Assembly: GCA_025094145.1 (NCBI GenBank) | Contig: JALLLS010000008.1 | Span: 558,001-622,000, forward strand | Direction of reading: 5' to 3' | From: Spinellus fusiger | Lineage: Eukaryota > Mucoromycota > Mucoromycetes > Mucorales > Phycomycetaceae | DNA length: 64,000 nucleotides | Position numbers and translations under genes: made by a program | The notes under the pieces: generated by a model | What the model was told of the DNA's origin: nothing | Databases searched by the model: none | Seen by the model: only the letters and a program-made list of their open reading frames with translations | Shown here: one piece after another, positions 42,932 through 56,816 of the stretch | Layout: each line of letters opens with the position of its first letter | Numbering within the stretch: the stretch's first letter is position 1

Positions 42932-45259
42932 TTGTTGTCTCGTCGTCTTCTCATTACTCTTCTTTTCTTCTCGACACATTACCTCTTTATGCGTGTTCTG
43001 TTTGTTATTTTTGGGTTATTTTTATTGTGTGTTCAGTCACAAAGAGTTATCCAGGGAAATCCTTATAAGCTACTTAATTCTCAAGAGGTCCATCGTGTCA
43101 TTGAACTCGGGCGATGGCACAGACAGCATCTCTACCAGCAGGCCAACAGTGGCAGTACCACTAAAGACCCACAATTGAGTATGAAACTAAAAGAATATAA
43201 TGCATTCGAAACTCTTGTGTTTGGAATGATAGATATCTATGGACGCACAGTGGATCCACAAAACAAGCAAGCACAGTATGACTTTAAAACACCTGCTCTC
43301 AAACTAGCCTATGATTTTGAACATGCTATCAAAGCATCTCATCTTGAGTATGAAAAGGATCCTCTTATTCAACATATTCCATCCCCTCACAGCACTCAGA
43401 AAGAGGATATTCATGAGGAAGATCCTTTGGAGACATCCGAAAATGCCAGCAACAAAGACAAGGACATCAATAACAAAGAGAGTATGAACCACCTTTTGGA
43501 TAACATGCTCCAAGAAGTAAGAGAGACAGCAGATCATGTTGAAGAAGGAATCCACCAGAATAGCCCTGGATTAGATACAATCAACGATCCTGGATCTATT
43601 GAAACAGTACGAATAATGAAGGATGGCCAGGGAGATGAAGAAGATAGCAGAACGACACTCATTGATCAGGACAATAACGAATATATTTTGACCCGTTCTT
43701 TTGATACTACTGTCATTCATGAAGGTACTCTTTGTTACTAAAGAATACCATTCACTGTAAAATCTACAGATATCCAGTTACTGCACGACCTCATTTTGAT
43801 CATCATCTTGTCTTTTGTGCTTGGCTGGCTATTCTCTGCAGCTGGGTTGCCAGGTAACAGAGCCATCACCACTGGATTATAAAAATAACATTTATGTGGC
43901 AAAGCTTTCTTTGGCTATATCTTGGCGGGCATTATTGCCGGTCCCTCTGGTTACAATCTGATTCTGGTAATTTGCAATAGATGGGGAGTTATAGACTGCG
44001 GATGAGGTTACATTCAACTCACTCGTGATAGGAACTCATTCAAGTGGAAACCCTGGCACAGTTGGGCGTTGTTCTTATCCTTTTCTTGCTGGGCCTTGAG
44101 TTTTCATTGGAGAAGATCAACGCCATGTGGCGATTGACATTGAGCGGGGCACTCACCATTCTCCTGGTGACTGTTTTAGTCTTTATAGGTCTTGGTGCTG
44201 CATTAGAAACTACATGGAAGGAGGCTGTGTTTATGGGGGCCTGTGTAAGTCTAAGCTCAACCGCAGTGGTTGTAAAGTGCATTCGATTGGATCATCTTGA
44301 TCATCTTTATGGACTGCTTGTTATGCAAGATGTTCTGCTTGGATTCATGCTGGTAAGTGTAACACATCTATTCTTTTATGTCTAGGGTGTGTCCATGTCC
44401 ATTTGTTTGTTTGCTTATTTTCCTATTTTCTTATTTTCTTTTTTTTTCTTTCCTTTGTGTCCATGAATGTGCATATGTGAGCTAGGCTGTATTACCTGCT
44501 CTTGCCAAGCCTGGTATTCAAATAGCCATTGCCATCTTAAGGACTGCCCTGTCATTTGTTATCTTTGGTGCAGTCTGCTTTGCTATTCTGCGTATATTGC
44601 CTCTAGTGACCTATGCATTCCACCACGTCTTTCCTCATCGATCTATGCCCTACAGTCATGAATTGTCCATGCTCGGTGCTATTGCATTAAGTATGGCCAT
44701 GCTCTTGATGTCCGAGTCGCTTGGACTAGGCATAGAAATTGGCTGTTTTGCTGCTGGTGTTATGATCCGCACCCGTAGAAACTTATTTGAGGCATCCATT
44801 CATCTTGTGGAACCCATTCGTGATTTCTTTGCTTGTCTTTTTTTTGCTTCCATTGGTCTTCACATTTACCCGACATTCCTTGCTTCCGAGGCAATGTTAC
44901 TTCTGCTACTCGCAGCTGGTGTCGTTGGCTTTAAATATGTTGTGACACTGATTGTTCTTATTGCCTTTAAGTTAGATATTCACAAAGCATCTGTCATGGC
45001 TCTTGCTCTAGCCCAGATATCAGAGTTCGGGTTTGTTCTAGCATCGCGTGCAAAACAACTGGACATTATTACTCGTGAAGCGTATTACCTGCTGCTGGGT
45101 GTTACTGCGATCACCCTTATAGCAACCCCTCTTTTGTGGAAAGTATCTGAGAAGACATGTCTTCATTTACCTCATGGGGCAGGGGAAAAGAACCACAAAG
45201 AATCCGAGAGTCATGTTCATAGTATAATCGCTTTTGACGAATCTGGCAAAATAGCATAA
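42932..45259 (+). CDS. Cation/proton antiporter, TMCO3/Kef (CPA2) type
   Basis: Five exons (42932-43724, 43770-43853, 43905-43966, 44032-44352, 44486-45259) give 677 residues. A likely signal peptide or anchor (MLSRRLLITLLFF) is followed by a luminal acidic domain of about 220 residues. The CPA2 membrane domain begins FVLGWLFSAAGLP and continues with GYILAGIIAGPSGYNL, VETLAQLGVVLILFLLGLEF, SLSSTAVVVK and FFASIGLHI, and ends with AQISEFGFVL. This N-terminal domain plus Kef-like core is the TMCO3 layout. Such transporters exchange K+ or Na+ for H+ in the endomembrane system. Intron 3 uses the acceptor at 44,031, restoring the conserved LILELIQVETL. Confidence 0.9.
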
Positions 45260-46974
45260 ATCTTTTTTTTTCTCTCTTTTAAAAAAAAGACAAAGCTAAG
45301 ATAGCCTGGCTAAAATGAAAATTGTAGGATTCATGCATTGCTCTGTACACCTAGCGAATGACATCCCATGAGCTGGGCGTATTACAAAGGAGAGATTTAA
45401 TTCGTTTGATAGGTAAATCTGAAAGTTAAAAAAAAAGAAAGGGCATCTTATCAAAGGGGATGTGATTGTAAATCGAAGGGTTCCACACTCTTGTCGTATT
45501 AAAAGTAACAAAAACAAAGAGAAATGTCTGTGCATTACAAACAAGATGAATGGACGGTGATAAGAAATAAGAAAAAAAAAGAGAGAGAGAGACTCAACGA
45601 CACGAGACTCTACTTTCTAATATTAGTCCTCAGGAGATGGCCCCTTGAAGAATGAGATGAATTCACGACATGGATACGCCTTGAAGGGTAGCCGTTATTA
45701 GCTGGCCCACAAATATTGTATTTCAGCATGGTAAAATAGTTAGATAATTTTTTTTATTAATACAGCACAAAGAACTCGCCAAACTACTCACTTGTCATTG
45801 TCAGCTTAAGATAGAGTAATGATAGTAAACTATAGAAGCTGATAAACCCTTTATTTTCTCTTTTCTGCGCCAACAAGACAGAATACCTCCTGTAATTCAC
45901 GCCACAATGCACGTTGAATTATCCCTTACTTTTGTCTCATCGTCCATTCTCTTTCTTATCCATCTCTACATCTCCCAATCTTTATTTATCTACTGATTGG
46001 GGTTATAGTTCTAGAATATATAAATATAGAAAAACACTAATATTGTATTCACTAAGAAACAAGGAATACTTTCTTGCTGTGATACACTCCTGGAGTGCAA
46101 CGTGGTTGAATTTCCTTTACTGCTGTTTATGGTACATGACCATGATGATCTATGAACGGGTGTGGGGTTATGAAGAGGTCTATTTTTATACTCTGTTTCT
46201 TTTTTGATAGCTATAATATTATTTCTACTCATAGTGAATTCATCCTACACTCTATTACGAGTATTACTGGCGTTATTCTTATGTTTTTGCTATTAAAGGA
46301 GATCTGTCCATAGGTTGACTCATCTTCTGTTATAGCTATACAGTACTGGATGATGATGATTCCAAGGTGTCCCAAGCGTAGAGTGTATTCAACTACACAT
46401 AAACTTGGTTGTTTCCTTCACTTTGGTCTAGATAGATGTCTCTAAGCTACTTCTCCTTTGGGGAATCCTCTAGGTAATACCAAGACACCTTTGAAGTTCC
46501 CTAGGTTACACGCTAACAAAAAAGTAGTAACAGAAAGAGTGTTTCCATATGAGGGGGGACCGATCGCCCTACTTTTTAAGCCATCTGTACCTGTTCTTCA
46601 TCGATTGGTCCCAGGTAGGGTGGGTGTAGTATAGAAAGAGTATCATTATTGAATGTATTGATATCCACTCACCAATCACTGTGTATTATTTGTCTTTGAT
46701 AGACTTCATCTACTTGCCATTCTTGCCATTGGGTCCGGAAATATATATTTGATTGCATGGCGCGTGTATATCATGTAGCGTATGCGTGTCCGTTTATTTA
46801 TAAATACGGACATGGCTCGTCTCCCCCCTTTTCATATTATCTTAAGAAAAAAGAAAAAAAAAAGAAGAAAAAAAAGAGATCTATTACATATACACTACAA
46901 GGACAAGAGATATAATAATAGACTGTATTGAAAAAAAATAGCAGTGCTATTATTGCCCTTTTTTTTCCTTTTCC

Positions 46975-47014
<40 letters not shown>

Positions 47015-50000
47015 TTTTAGCCTCAACCCAGCTCTCTTTTTATTTTATATTTTATTAGCCTCTTCTTTCCACGGAAGAGAAAATCCTTCAACAAGAACCA
47101 TTTAGAGACTGATATGTAGCTATATATTAATAAACCTTGTTTTATTTTTTCTGTAGACAAAATACACTCATTTTTATTACCATTTATATACCTATCTATT
47201 TGCATGGACATGAAAAGAAAATGAGTCTGAAATTGAATTATACATTTGTTGTTCATGACAAGAACGATTTGGCAATGTAGTTGAACAAAGTAGCAAGATT
47301 GATTCTACTTGTTGATACATCTCCCCTATTATAAATCAAATAGCAACAAGTAGTGTAGTAATATTTTTATTAGAAATAATTATAACATGTATTCTTTGAC
47401 TAGTACTTTAGACCTTGGACAATGGGTGTTATTATGTTAAGAATATACCCTTTATAATTCCTTTTTTTTAATATAGAAACAGCAAAGAATTATATACAGG
47501 TCGGCATTGTATTCATTGTTTATTTGAGAATTTGTTGTTTTTAGTATATATTTCTATTTTATCCTATCATCTTGATTTGAAAATAGATAAAAACAAAAGG
47601 CATGAAAATCCCTCTGTTATAATGCATGCAGACATTATAATATAACAATGAATAATAATATAAAACATAAAACATAAAACATATAGAAAGAATAGGGGGG
47701 AGTGTATATGTATTTGTAAATAGATATACATATACATATACATATACATACCCATTAATCTATAAATCCATCTATCTATATCTAAACATACATACACTTA
47801 TGCATATGCATATACCTGTATATTGAGGGATAGTAACCTTGACTACAAAATATCCCTTGTTTTTATAATGTGGGGTACTCTAGTCCAAAGTAGAATGGGC
47901 TGATAACAACCAACATCCATATTTCATTAGCTATCTTGGAATAGATACTTGCTAATATCAAAATTTATCAGGCACAGTGAAAGTAGAATAAAAGAACTAC
48001 AGATTCAAGATATCAGTCTTTACCTCCCCACCTTCTTGTATGTGTTGTGTGCCTCAATAGGATGTTGTGTATTCATTAGAATAAACTCTATATATCAACC
48101 CCACATTATCTTCAGTGGCATAATGCTGATTATACCTTATTCATAAATGAAAATACTTGTGATTATACCGCAAACAAAGCAAATGTACTATCATCATGAC
48201 CTTTAGATAGGACCATAAACAACAGTCTGTGAGAAACGGAGACAAATCGTATAAATTGGACTATTTTATTATTCTACTTGTATTTTTCATGTGTTAGTTT
48301 TGAGAATCTATTCCAAGTAAAAGATCGATGGTGCATGCTCAAAGGTGAATGGTGCATGTTCAAAAGTTGTATGCCAAGGCCAAAGATCAATAGCATGAAT
48401 TATGTAATGCCTGTAAGATGAAAAGTCAATGAGTAACAGCACGAAATTCACACATTTAGTAATAAGTTTAAACCAAGCGTTATAAACAAGTGTACTGGTT
48501 TAGTGAAAGGCTAGAAACTCTTGTATGAACTCAAAGATGTCTTGTTGCTTATAAATAAATGTAACTAGAACGTAGATAGTATGAACTCCAATAGTATGAA
48601 CTCCAATAGTATCCTATTTTTTTTAGTTTTTCTTTTTTTAGTTTTTCAATTAACCTGTTTTGATGTGAAAATCAAGGTGATTGCCTCAATAACAATCCCT
48701 TTGTCTAATTTGCACCATTTTGGGTAGCTAATAACAAGGTCGATAGGCTACACACATCATATTCCAATTATTACATATCTTTATACAAAGCAATCAATGA
48801 AGTAATAATTGAAGCATGCAATTTATTAGTTTGATATTATTTCTTTATTTGCAAATAGAATACAGACCTAAAATTAAAGTTTTCTGTGGGATCTTACTAT
48901 AGATTTCTTCCCAATAGAAGAAAAAAGACGAAAGACATGCTGTAAAAACTGACTGTGTTTAAAAAGATGATTACAGGATGATGTGATGTTCGCGTGTTGC
49001 ATCTATAGCTTAAAATGACAACCGATTTCTATTTAGGTCTATCCATCAAATATACTAAGGTAGGAACGGAAGTTTATTCGTGCTTCATTTGTGTTCAACT
49101 ATTATAGAAATCGAGATAGAGGATCTTGAAGATAAATGTGATTTTATTGCAATATTACCAAAAACAAAAACAAAAACAAAAAATACCATGCCTGTCACAA
49201 ACATACTACTTGTAGACAATTTATTTTTACGCCCTAGATCATTGAATTCATCCTTTATTTATTTTTATGCGTATCTTTGGATTTCATCCGATATTTTGTG
49301 GCCTATTCATCTCAATCGATCCATGAATTGTTCTTTTTTGATACTGTTATTTGGAAAATGAATCAATAACTTATCTGTCATTTTATACTTTATAGAGAGA
49401 AAAGAACCAATAAACTACAGCATAGTATACTTCTAACTCTAAATTGTATTTACTATAAACACCTCTCGCTCTACCACTAATGGCAATAGTATGGAGACTT
49501 CACCATAAGTTTTTATTACTTTATATGTCTCATATGATAGGCAGGACGATGAAGGATCTTCTTGGATAAGTTTATTCTTTTCATAGTGTAAATTGCTGTT
49601 TCCAACAATGTAGTGCATTCTAGAATCACAAAAGAATGAAAGAATCGACGCTGTCTAGTGTATTAGAAGAGGGAGAGGGGGGATGTGAGTTTTTTTGTTT
49701 GTTTGTTTGTTTGTTTTTATAGGAATAGTGCTAGTGAATATAAGTTGTGGGAGCACTTCAGTCTCTAATCTATTAAAGATAAAATAAAAATAAAAATAAG
49801 AGGGGGTAGGTAAATATAAGGAACAAAGAAAAGATATGGAAAAAGGAGAAATGAAAGGTTTTGTTGTGCACGGGCCATCTTTTTTTTCTCTTTTTCTTTT
49901 TTTAAAGAACATCTCATGAACATACCTACACGGAACCTATTTAATTGTTAATAATTGATTAAGAATATGAGAAGTTTTAACCTTAACATTGTAAAAATAG

Positions 50001-50828
50001 TAATGTTTTAGTATATTTAAAAGTAAACAAATAAGTGTCATGCTCATAGCTACGTTCAAAACTTAGTTATAACCTGTATGTTCGTTGGATAGAATATTTG
50101 ACTTTCATGACTCGAGTATATTTATACTATATACCATTTCATTCTGCACTATTGTACCAACAATTAGATGTAATTTCTAAATTTATTATCCAACAATTTC
50201 TTAATGCTTATCTACAATCATAAACTTTGATAGAAACAAATGGTAATCATTGGTGAGTTCTATGTACTCAGTGTTTATAATAAAAAGGTGGCTACAACTA
50301 TCAAATGGCTACAAATTAACAATGAATCTAAACATAAAGTAATAAAGACTTTGATAGGCAAAACAAAAGCATGAATAATTTGTAGAAAGAAGATCCGATT
50401 TATTGTTCACTCCATTAACCCTCCCCTAATAAGATAATCACTTTATGGAAAATAAAAATAAAAATGAATGATGGGTGTGTGAGACAAATACAAATAAATG
50501 AAAGATATCAAAAGACACGTGGTTAAACTTCACACTGCTGTTTCTGTTATCCCATCGACAAAATGCCATTGCAATTCGATGGATAAGAATGGATTCTCTG
50601 GTACTCAATGAATTGAAGTAGTACATGTAAACCCGTTGTCGTTTACACAAGAAAATTAGATGATATCTGCCATCAAAACCCAAGACTCTAAGATTTAATT
50701 CCATGCCAATGTCTTTATGACCTATCTCTATAATAATGATGGTTGAATTCTTACTATATTCTTTATAAAGTACGGCTAGTCCAACACTTTGTATACAGGA
50801 TCGGTACTTTATGACAGTTCAGAGTCTA
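45260..50828. other. Gene desert, left part
   Basis: About 5.6 kb of AT-rich DNA without a gene that I can support. Around 45,640-45,690 the minus strand reads a short peptide ending YPCREFISFFKGPSPED before a stop, which might be a last exon or gene relic, but no upstream exon was found. A (TTA)n tract lies at about 46,977-47,015, and TATACATATACATA-like repeats near 47,720-47,760. The rest shows no coding signal and no tRNA. Confidence 0.5.
46977..47015. repeat. (TTA)n microsatellite
   Basis: About 13 tandem TTA/ATT units in the gene desert. Confidence 0.85.
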
Positions 50829-53624
50829 CACACCAGGAGATCTTTAGGATATAAAAAGAAATAGTCGAAATACAATTGTTTAAAAATGATAAATCGATTT
50901 GAAAAGGAGTAAAAATAAATTAAGATGTATTCATGTTAGATTTTAAACAAATAAAGATGATGTAGATTTACCTGTAAATATCTGAATCACATAGGAAACC
51001 ACTTTCGATGTAGCGATATGATATAATATGAATGTATCAAAGAATATCTATTCTTTTCTACAGAATGGAGCTGGTCGGTGGAGACCCTTTAAACACTCTT
51101 CTGCAATTGTATAGATATTCTTTGATGCATTCACATCTCTGTTCCAAACAATTCCGCAACTTTGGCAAGCGTGGATATTGTTGAAATTCATGAATACCTC
51201 GGTGAGGTTATTTGTGTTATAAGTGTGGCAGATCTTGAGAACAAAAATAAGAATAACTGTTAGAAGAGTTTTTTATATTGGGTAAGAAGTCAATCAGGTT
51301 TACTCTCAATGTTCGAAACTTATCAACATCAACCATAAGAAGATCTCCACCCTTTTGTCTCTTTTTTCAATGATTGATATAGAATTCTCGTCAAATCAAT
51401 ACGATGACCTTTAAACTTGGCAGCATCTTTTACCTTTATTCCTGTGCTATAGGCAACGACTAGCAGCTTGGCAGGATCATACTCCAATCCTTTTAGGTGC
51501 CAATACCCCTTCTAACTAATAAAACAGTAAAAATAATTAGTTCGAGATGTATCAACATACTCTCTATGTGTATGTCGTATTACTTTTATACTGGCACCTT
51601 CTTCTTGCCTTTGCATTTGTAATGGATTCACTGAGTTTATTAAAATAAAAGAATATACAATAGAAACTGACTAACATGTAAGACATAATAAACATACACA
51701 AACACTCACCAGATCACAACTGTTGGTTTATATGCCAAACAAAGGCAAACAAAATAAAGAGGGTAGAAGTTATGAAGAACAACAACATTTCAGTAAATTC
51801 ATAGATGGATTCCTTCCTCTTGTCCTATGTATGTTTCAGGGAAGAGAGAAACCCTTTTTACAGCAAAATCACTTTATGGAAATCTATGGCCTTGAAATAC
51901 AGAACCGAGATTATACACACTATAGAACAGGACAGCTATCCTTCCCAGTCTGTCTGAATGTTCTATGAAGATCATATCTATTGCTTGAGAACAGCAAATT
52001 AGACAAACTCATAGTAAAATAAAGAAATAGTAAAATAGTATAAATCTTTAGTTGTCTACATCTTTAATAAAATAGACTTTAATCCAAACAGCTTCCTAGA
52101 GTATAAACAAGATAGGCTTTAAGGACTTGAGCAACTGACTGTTTCTTATTCTCGACTTGTTTTCTTTCTGTATTCCCATAGGATGCCATTATTATTAGAA
52201 CCATTAGTTTGCCTTCTGTCAGCCCACACCCTTCTCTCTTCTGTCAATCTTCGTATGAGTAACCAGCCTTACGAGGTCCTGTGTGTCTCTTGTCTCATAG
52301 CAACAGAATATTTTTGGAATATAAAGGGAAATACATGAACAATGAAATTATATTATTTGTTTTGTTGGCTAATGTGTTTAAAAAGAACCTTTTCACTGTC
52401 TGTCTATCTTGGCATTGACTATAGACTGTGTAATTAAACACTATAAAGTTGGATAAAAGGAAGAAGTGAACTTGACATTGCAACTCAATCACTGATATTA
52501 TTTTCTTAACATAATGTGTTATTCTTAAGCCCACAGTATTTGCAGTATGACACTGCTTAAGAAAGATTTACTATAGAACACACTGAATTAACTCTAGTGG
52601 TCATTATCCATAAAATAGAACCAAACTTACTTGTGTTGAGAACAGTGTATTCATTTATTGAATCAATATCTATAATCACAACAACTATCTTATTGTAACT
52701 GGTATTAACAATAGTACTTGATGACAACAAGGTATTGTTTCTAATGCTGGACTTTAGGCTCAAGGCAAATAGAGAGTGAATTGTTTGACTTGTAAATCTA
52801 ACATGAATTTTGACTTAATTATAGGAAAGTAAAGGCTAAAGTGATACCTCACCAGAATGAAAATATTTTCTATTCTCTGGTCTGTTATTATTCTGTTATT
52901 TCTCACACTGCACATAAAACTTAACACCCAAGTGTTTGTCAAGATGGGCATAGCTGAGCAAGGTAATGTGCTATTATTAACAAAGAGAAACAATAGAAGG
53001 AGGTGATAGCCACCACCAAATTCTATTCTTGAGATAAAAAGGTAAGCAGTGTCTTCATCTGAGCTTGAGTTCAATGTAATTCACAAGACATTGTACTGAC
53101 TCTTCTTCTAATAGATTATATATATACTATTATTCTTAATACAAGTATTAAGTACAAGGTAAGCATATTATCTCTAAAGATTGAATCATTACTAATACAC
53201 TCTTCTGTTATTAGATAAGTAAAGACTCTTCTCAGGTCAGTTCCAGGTGGTATATTCTTCCTTCTATACTGTCTAAGGTGTCTAGGCTGTCTAGGGTATA
53301 CTCCTGAGCATAGTTATCTATCTCCTAAGGATAAATCACAAGGTCTTTAGGTTGTGGATTCTATTGCTATGAAGGAATGCATTTAGGCAGCAGCTATAGT
53401 CATAATATAGTATTATCTATACTATTACAATAAACAATTTTATTCATAAACAATATATTTTACTGATAATACAATTTGATATTGAGGTATCCACAGAAGG
53501 AAACAATTATTTGGATATCCACAGACCTTTGATTTTAAACACAGCTACATAAAAGGCAAGAAATTTTTGGACGTAAAGGGATGATTGTGTCACTGATTAA
53601 AAGCCAGAAAAATCTCCTGGTGTG
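50829..53624. mobile_element. TIR transposon copy 3, full-length-like (2.8 kb)
   Basis: The ends are CACACCAGGAGAT and ATCTCCTGGTGTG with TA on both sides. The order of blocks is the same as in copy 1. The core at about 50,942-51,512 is almost identical to copies 1 and 2, with one difference noted (AGG versus AAG near 51,287). The outer 100 bp and everything right of 51,515 differ at many sites. The right part shares TTCCCAGTCTG, CAGCTTCCTAGAGTATAAAC and other blocks with copy 1. No transposase is recognisable. Confidence 0.84.
51048..51514 (-). pseudogene. Fanzor-like C-terminal fragment, copy 3
   Basis: The reading is as in copy 1 (offset 41,116): KFKGHRIDLTRILYQSLKK, frame change, DKFRTLR, candidate intron, then CQSCGIVWNRDVNASKN and a stop at 51,048-51,050. 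The frame change is shared, so it was present before the copies spread or was spread by conversion. Confidence 0.75.
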
Positions 53625-54433
53625 TATGCTAGTTACGGCAATCTACTTTTTCCTTTGCAGGTATGTGCTACCTCTTTCGGAAACATCTAATGTCGGTACT
53701 CAAAGTCAAAAAGCACACAAAAGAATTAATTTGTTATTCTCTATTTAGGTTTTCACCCTTTCTATAAACACACTGTTTATAATGCAATCTCTATCTCTTC
53801 TTGAAAGAAATACGCCTTGAAGTGTAATTAGTTATATTTTTATATCTCCCTGCTATATTCAAAGTATTAATACACATGCACAAGGTTTCTATTATCATTT
53901 TGGTTGTGAAAACAGACAGAATATTGTTGTATAAATATTTATGTACTATTTTAAACTAAGAGAGTGGGAATAATCATGAGCTAAAAGAAATCGTAGAAGC
54001 TTAATGATATTAATGTGTAGTAACATTATCTGTCTGGCTATAGCCTTGAAGTCATTATCTAATCGACAAATAATAGTATAGCTGTCTTTATAACTTATGA
54101 CATTCGCTTTTTTTCGATAGCATAAATCCATCATCATCCCAATGGTGCCAAACTTTTATTTTTATTTTTACATTTAGTGCTACACACACACTAATCAATA
54201 CTAATCTCGGTATTACTAGTACTAGACATTATAATGTCTTTCGCATGACAAAATTTAATAAGATACACTTCATTACTATTCTTTATAGATAGTTTACCTG
54301 TAGCATGGGTTTCCATCAGTTAGTTAACCAAGGCTCTAGCGATCACTGGGGAGGAGAAGGATGAGAAGGAATCATAAGACCTGGACCTTTTATTGGTTCT
54401 AATTGTAACTTTGGAGTCATGTTTTCTTTTGTT
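53625..54433. other. Intergenic, AT-rich
   Basis: About 800 bp between TIR copy 3 and the Fanzor relic. No gene or structured repeat was recognised. Confidence 0.5.
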
Positions 54434-56816
54434 CTATCTACAAAAACACTCTGGGCAGATGCTATTTTCCCTTGGAGACATTAGACTATGTCTAAAGTTC
54501 AATGTAGCAGCTAGATCACGATCCCAAAGCCTTAATGCCTTGTCTTTTATACAATGTTGGCTTAAACACCTATTTGAATAGAGAGAAAGACGAGTCTTAT
54601 ATAGCCACACAACATTAGAAAGGGTACGATTTTTCTTTTTTGAAATCATGAGAAAGAACATGCTTCACGGATATAAAGGTTACGACCTCAAAACACATAC
54701 TAATGACTTCAAATTCAACACAAAGTTAGTTTAACATATTGTCTATAGTAATATATATATAAAAGTTTTTATTTAATATTTTGTTGGGCCACCTTTGGCA
54801 TCAATAACTGCCTGGCAGAGATCCTTCATTGAGCCAACTAAACGTTCAGCAAGATCAACGTGGATATTTCCCCAAGCTTCTTCTAGAGCTGTCTTGAACT
54901 CATCAATATTATTAATACTGGTCCTCTTGTCATTGATAAGCTTATCAAGACAGCTCCAGAGATGTTCAATGGGGTTGAGATCAGGACTTTGGGCAGGCCA
55001 GTAATCAAAGCGCCTGATTGCATGTGTCTCTTTTCCACCATGTTGTATAGCCACTTGTATGGCAGCTAGCCCCATCTTCTTGGAATATAAAGTCCTTATC
55101 CTCTTTCTCATTCAATTCAATGAACCATGGTAGAAATTCTACTGTCAAAATGTTGAAAGATATGTCCTGATTTACAGTGCCATCAATAAAGACCAAAGGC
55201 CCAAAAGACCCAAATCCACCAGCCCAAAAACAGCCCCAGATCATTATGCTACCTTTCCCCCTATCTGGTTGTAGGTATTATATAAGCAGCCTTATACCTC
55301 TCTCCTATATTTCGAATAACTCTGGCTCCTCCCTGGTAACCCTCTACTTCAAACCGTGACTCATCAGACCATACAATGCATTTCCAGTCCTCAGGGGTCC
55401 AATTGACCCGCTCCTTCGCCCAACAAAGTCTTTTCTTCATGTTTTCTTCAGACAACCTTGGCTTGTGTGCTACAAAGTAGGAACCAAACTCAATCTGATG
55501 AATTAATTTGATGAATATTGCTCTACAGATGATTATCTCATGTGTCTTAAGTTCCAAATCAATATAGTTATAGGAGGCAAATAGGCTGCTTCTTAGAATG
55601 GCCTCAATTTGTCTGAGGTCTCTCTAGCTAAATTTCTTGGTGCAACAGAACGAGGCTTTGGTAGAGGTGTATCATTAGCCTTGATTCTACTAATGATCTT
55701 TTGGACAGTAGACTTGCTAATGCCAATGACCTTTGAAATGCTACTCATGGAGTAATTCTCTTTTTTCAAGCCAATAAACACCTCATTACTCTCTTTCTAT
55801 AAGCTTATTATAAACTCTTGAGTTTTTAGTTGAGGATTTTGCTTTTGACATTTGAAATTGTTTAATAGAATGTGATTCTGTGGTAAAAAGAAAAAGAATC
55901 ATGTTTAAAAATATATAGATTATGGGGTCGTACCCTTTCTAATTTTATGTGACTATAAATAATTAAGAAATGACATTTAACTTTAGGCATTTTTGTTCGT
56001 TGATAGAGCCTGGAGTTCTTGACATGTTTAAATGTTTCCAAAGGTGAGTACTTGTACCCAGGATACAAGCTCGATGTTTTGAATTCATTGATAAGATAGT
56101 GTTTGAATCCTTCTTTATTTAACATCTTCCACATGCCTTTTCCCTTTAATGATTCATGGAACTTCATATGTGTGCTCAATCAGCTACTCAAGATCAACGC
56201 TGAATCCTCTCCAAACTTAGCTCTCAAGTTTCGGACTATTCGTTTATCAGAATGTAATCTATTGATATGACTCGATAGCTTTATCTTTCGAAATGGGAGT
56301 AGCGCTGGTCTCATAATAAGAGAAATGGCACTTGAGGGGCCTTTTTCTTTGACACTGTCTTTTGTTTGCCCATTATCATCTCTCATTGTTTCATTTCCGT
56401 AATACAATATCAAGTCCTCCGATACACTTGCTTTTGTTTATATATATTTGATGAATTTTTGGAGTTTTACTGTTGAAGCAGGAACTTGACCAAGTTTGTC
56501 TTCTAGTCTTTGGGGTGGATCGAGGCGTGAGGTTCTGTCGAAGCTTCTTGAAATGGGTTGCCTTTGCTTCTTTGGCTCGTTGATTACGTGTATACCTGTA
56601 GGTGGATTTATTATCGAGTGTACCGTTTTCTTGAATACAGAATAAGTGGTATCGACGACCAGGATCGATGAGTACACATTTGTCTTTTGTTTCTGTTAAT
56701 GCAGTTTGAGATATCTCTTCAATAGACTCAATGTAATCCTCATCAATAGGTGCTTTGCGCCTACCACCTGAGGAACATCTCGACATAAACTTTTGCTTGA
56801 CTACCGACACTGTCAC
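54434..56816 (-). pseudogene. Decayed Fanzor gene (second family), split by a Tc1/mariner insertion
   Basis: On the minus strand, from 56,816 down: VLIDPGRRYHLFC (RuvC I block with Asp) and YRYTRNQRAKE; after a frame shift KLGQVPASTVKLQKF and YGNETM; then FRKIKLSSHINR and LRAKFGEDSALIL; then KFHESLKGKGMWKML and LINEFKTSSL. The reading stops at KVKCHF near 55,960, where a Tc1/mariner element begins. Beyond the element, 54,661-54,434 continues with RCLSQHC, then LRLWDRDLAATLNFRHSL (last RuvC Asp and Asn-Phe motif) and a stop after CPECFCR. The order and spacing of motifs match full-length fungal Fanzor proteins, but several frameshifts and an in-frame stop make it a pseudogene. It is a different lineage from the fragments in the TIR elements. 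Confidence 0.8.
54747..55955 (-). mobile_element. Tc1/mariner element with broken DDE transposase, nested in the Fanzor relic
   Basis: About 1.2 kb. The minus strand encodes, in three shifted frames, a helix-turn-helix start (SSISKVIGISKSTVQKI), WSDESRF (first Asp), FQEDGASCHTS (second Asp), WPAQSPDLNPIEHLW (Glu) and a C-terminus ending DAKGGPTKY. The spacing fits the Tc1-like DD34E group. The outer ends are loosely inverted (TATAGTAATAT on the left, TATAGTCACAT on the right read inward) and are bordered by TA. Frameshifts near 55,250 and 55,560 mean no intact enzyme. The fragments at 1-362 and 31,030-31,300 are related. Confidence 0.85.

Noticed and set aside
45640..45690. Short minus-strand peptide ending FISFFKGPSPED
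   Set aside because: It looks like a last exon, but no upstream exon with matching splice sites could be found, so no gene was called.
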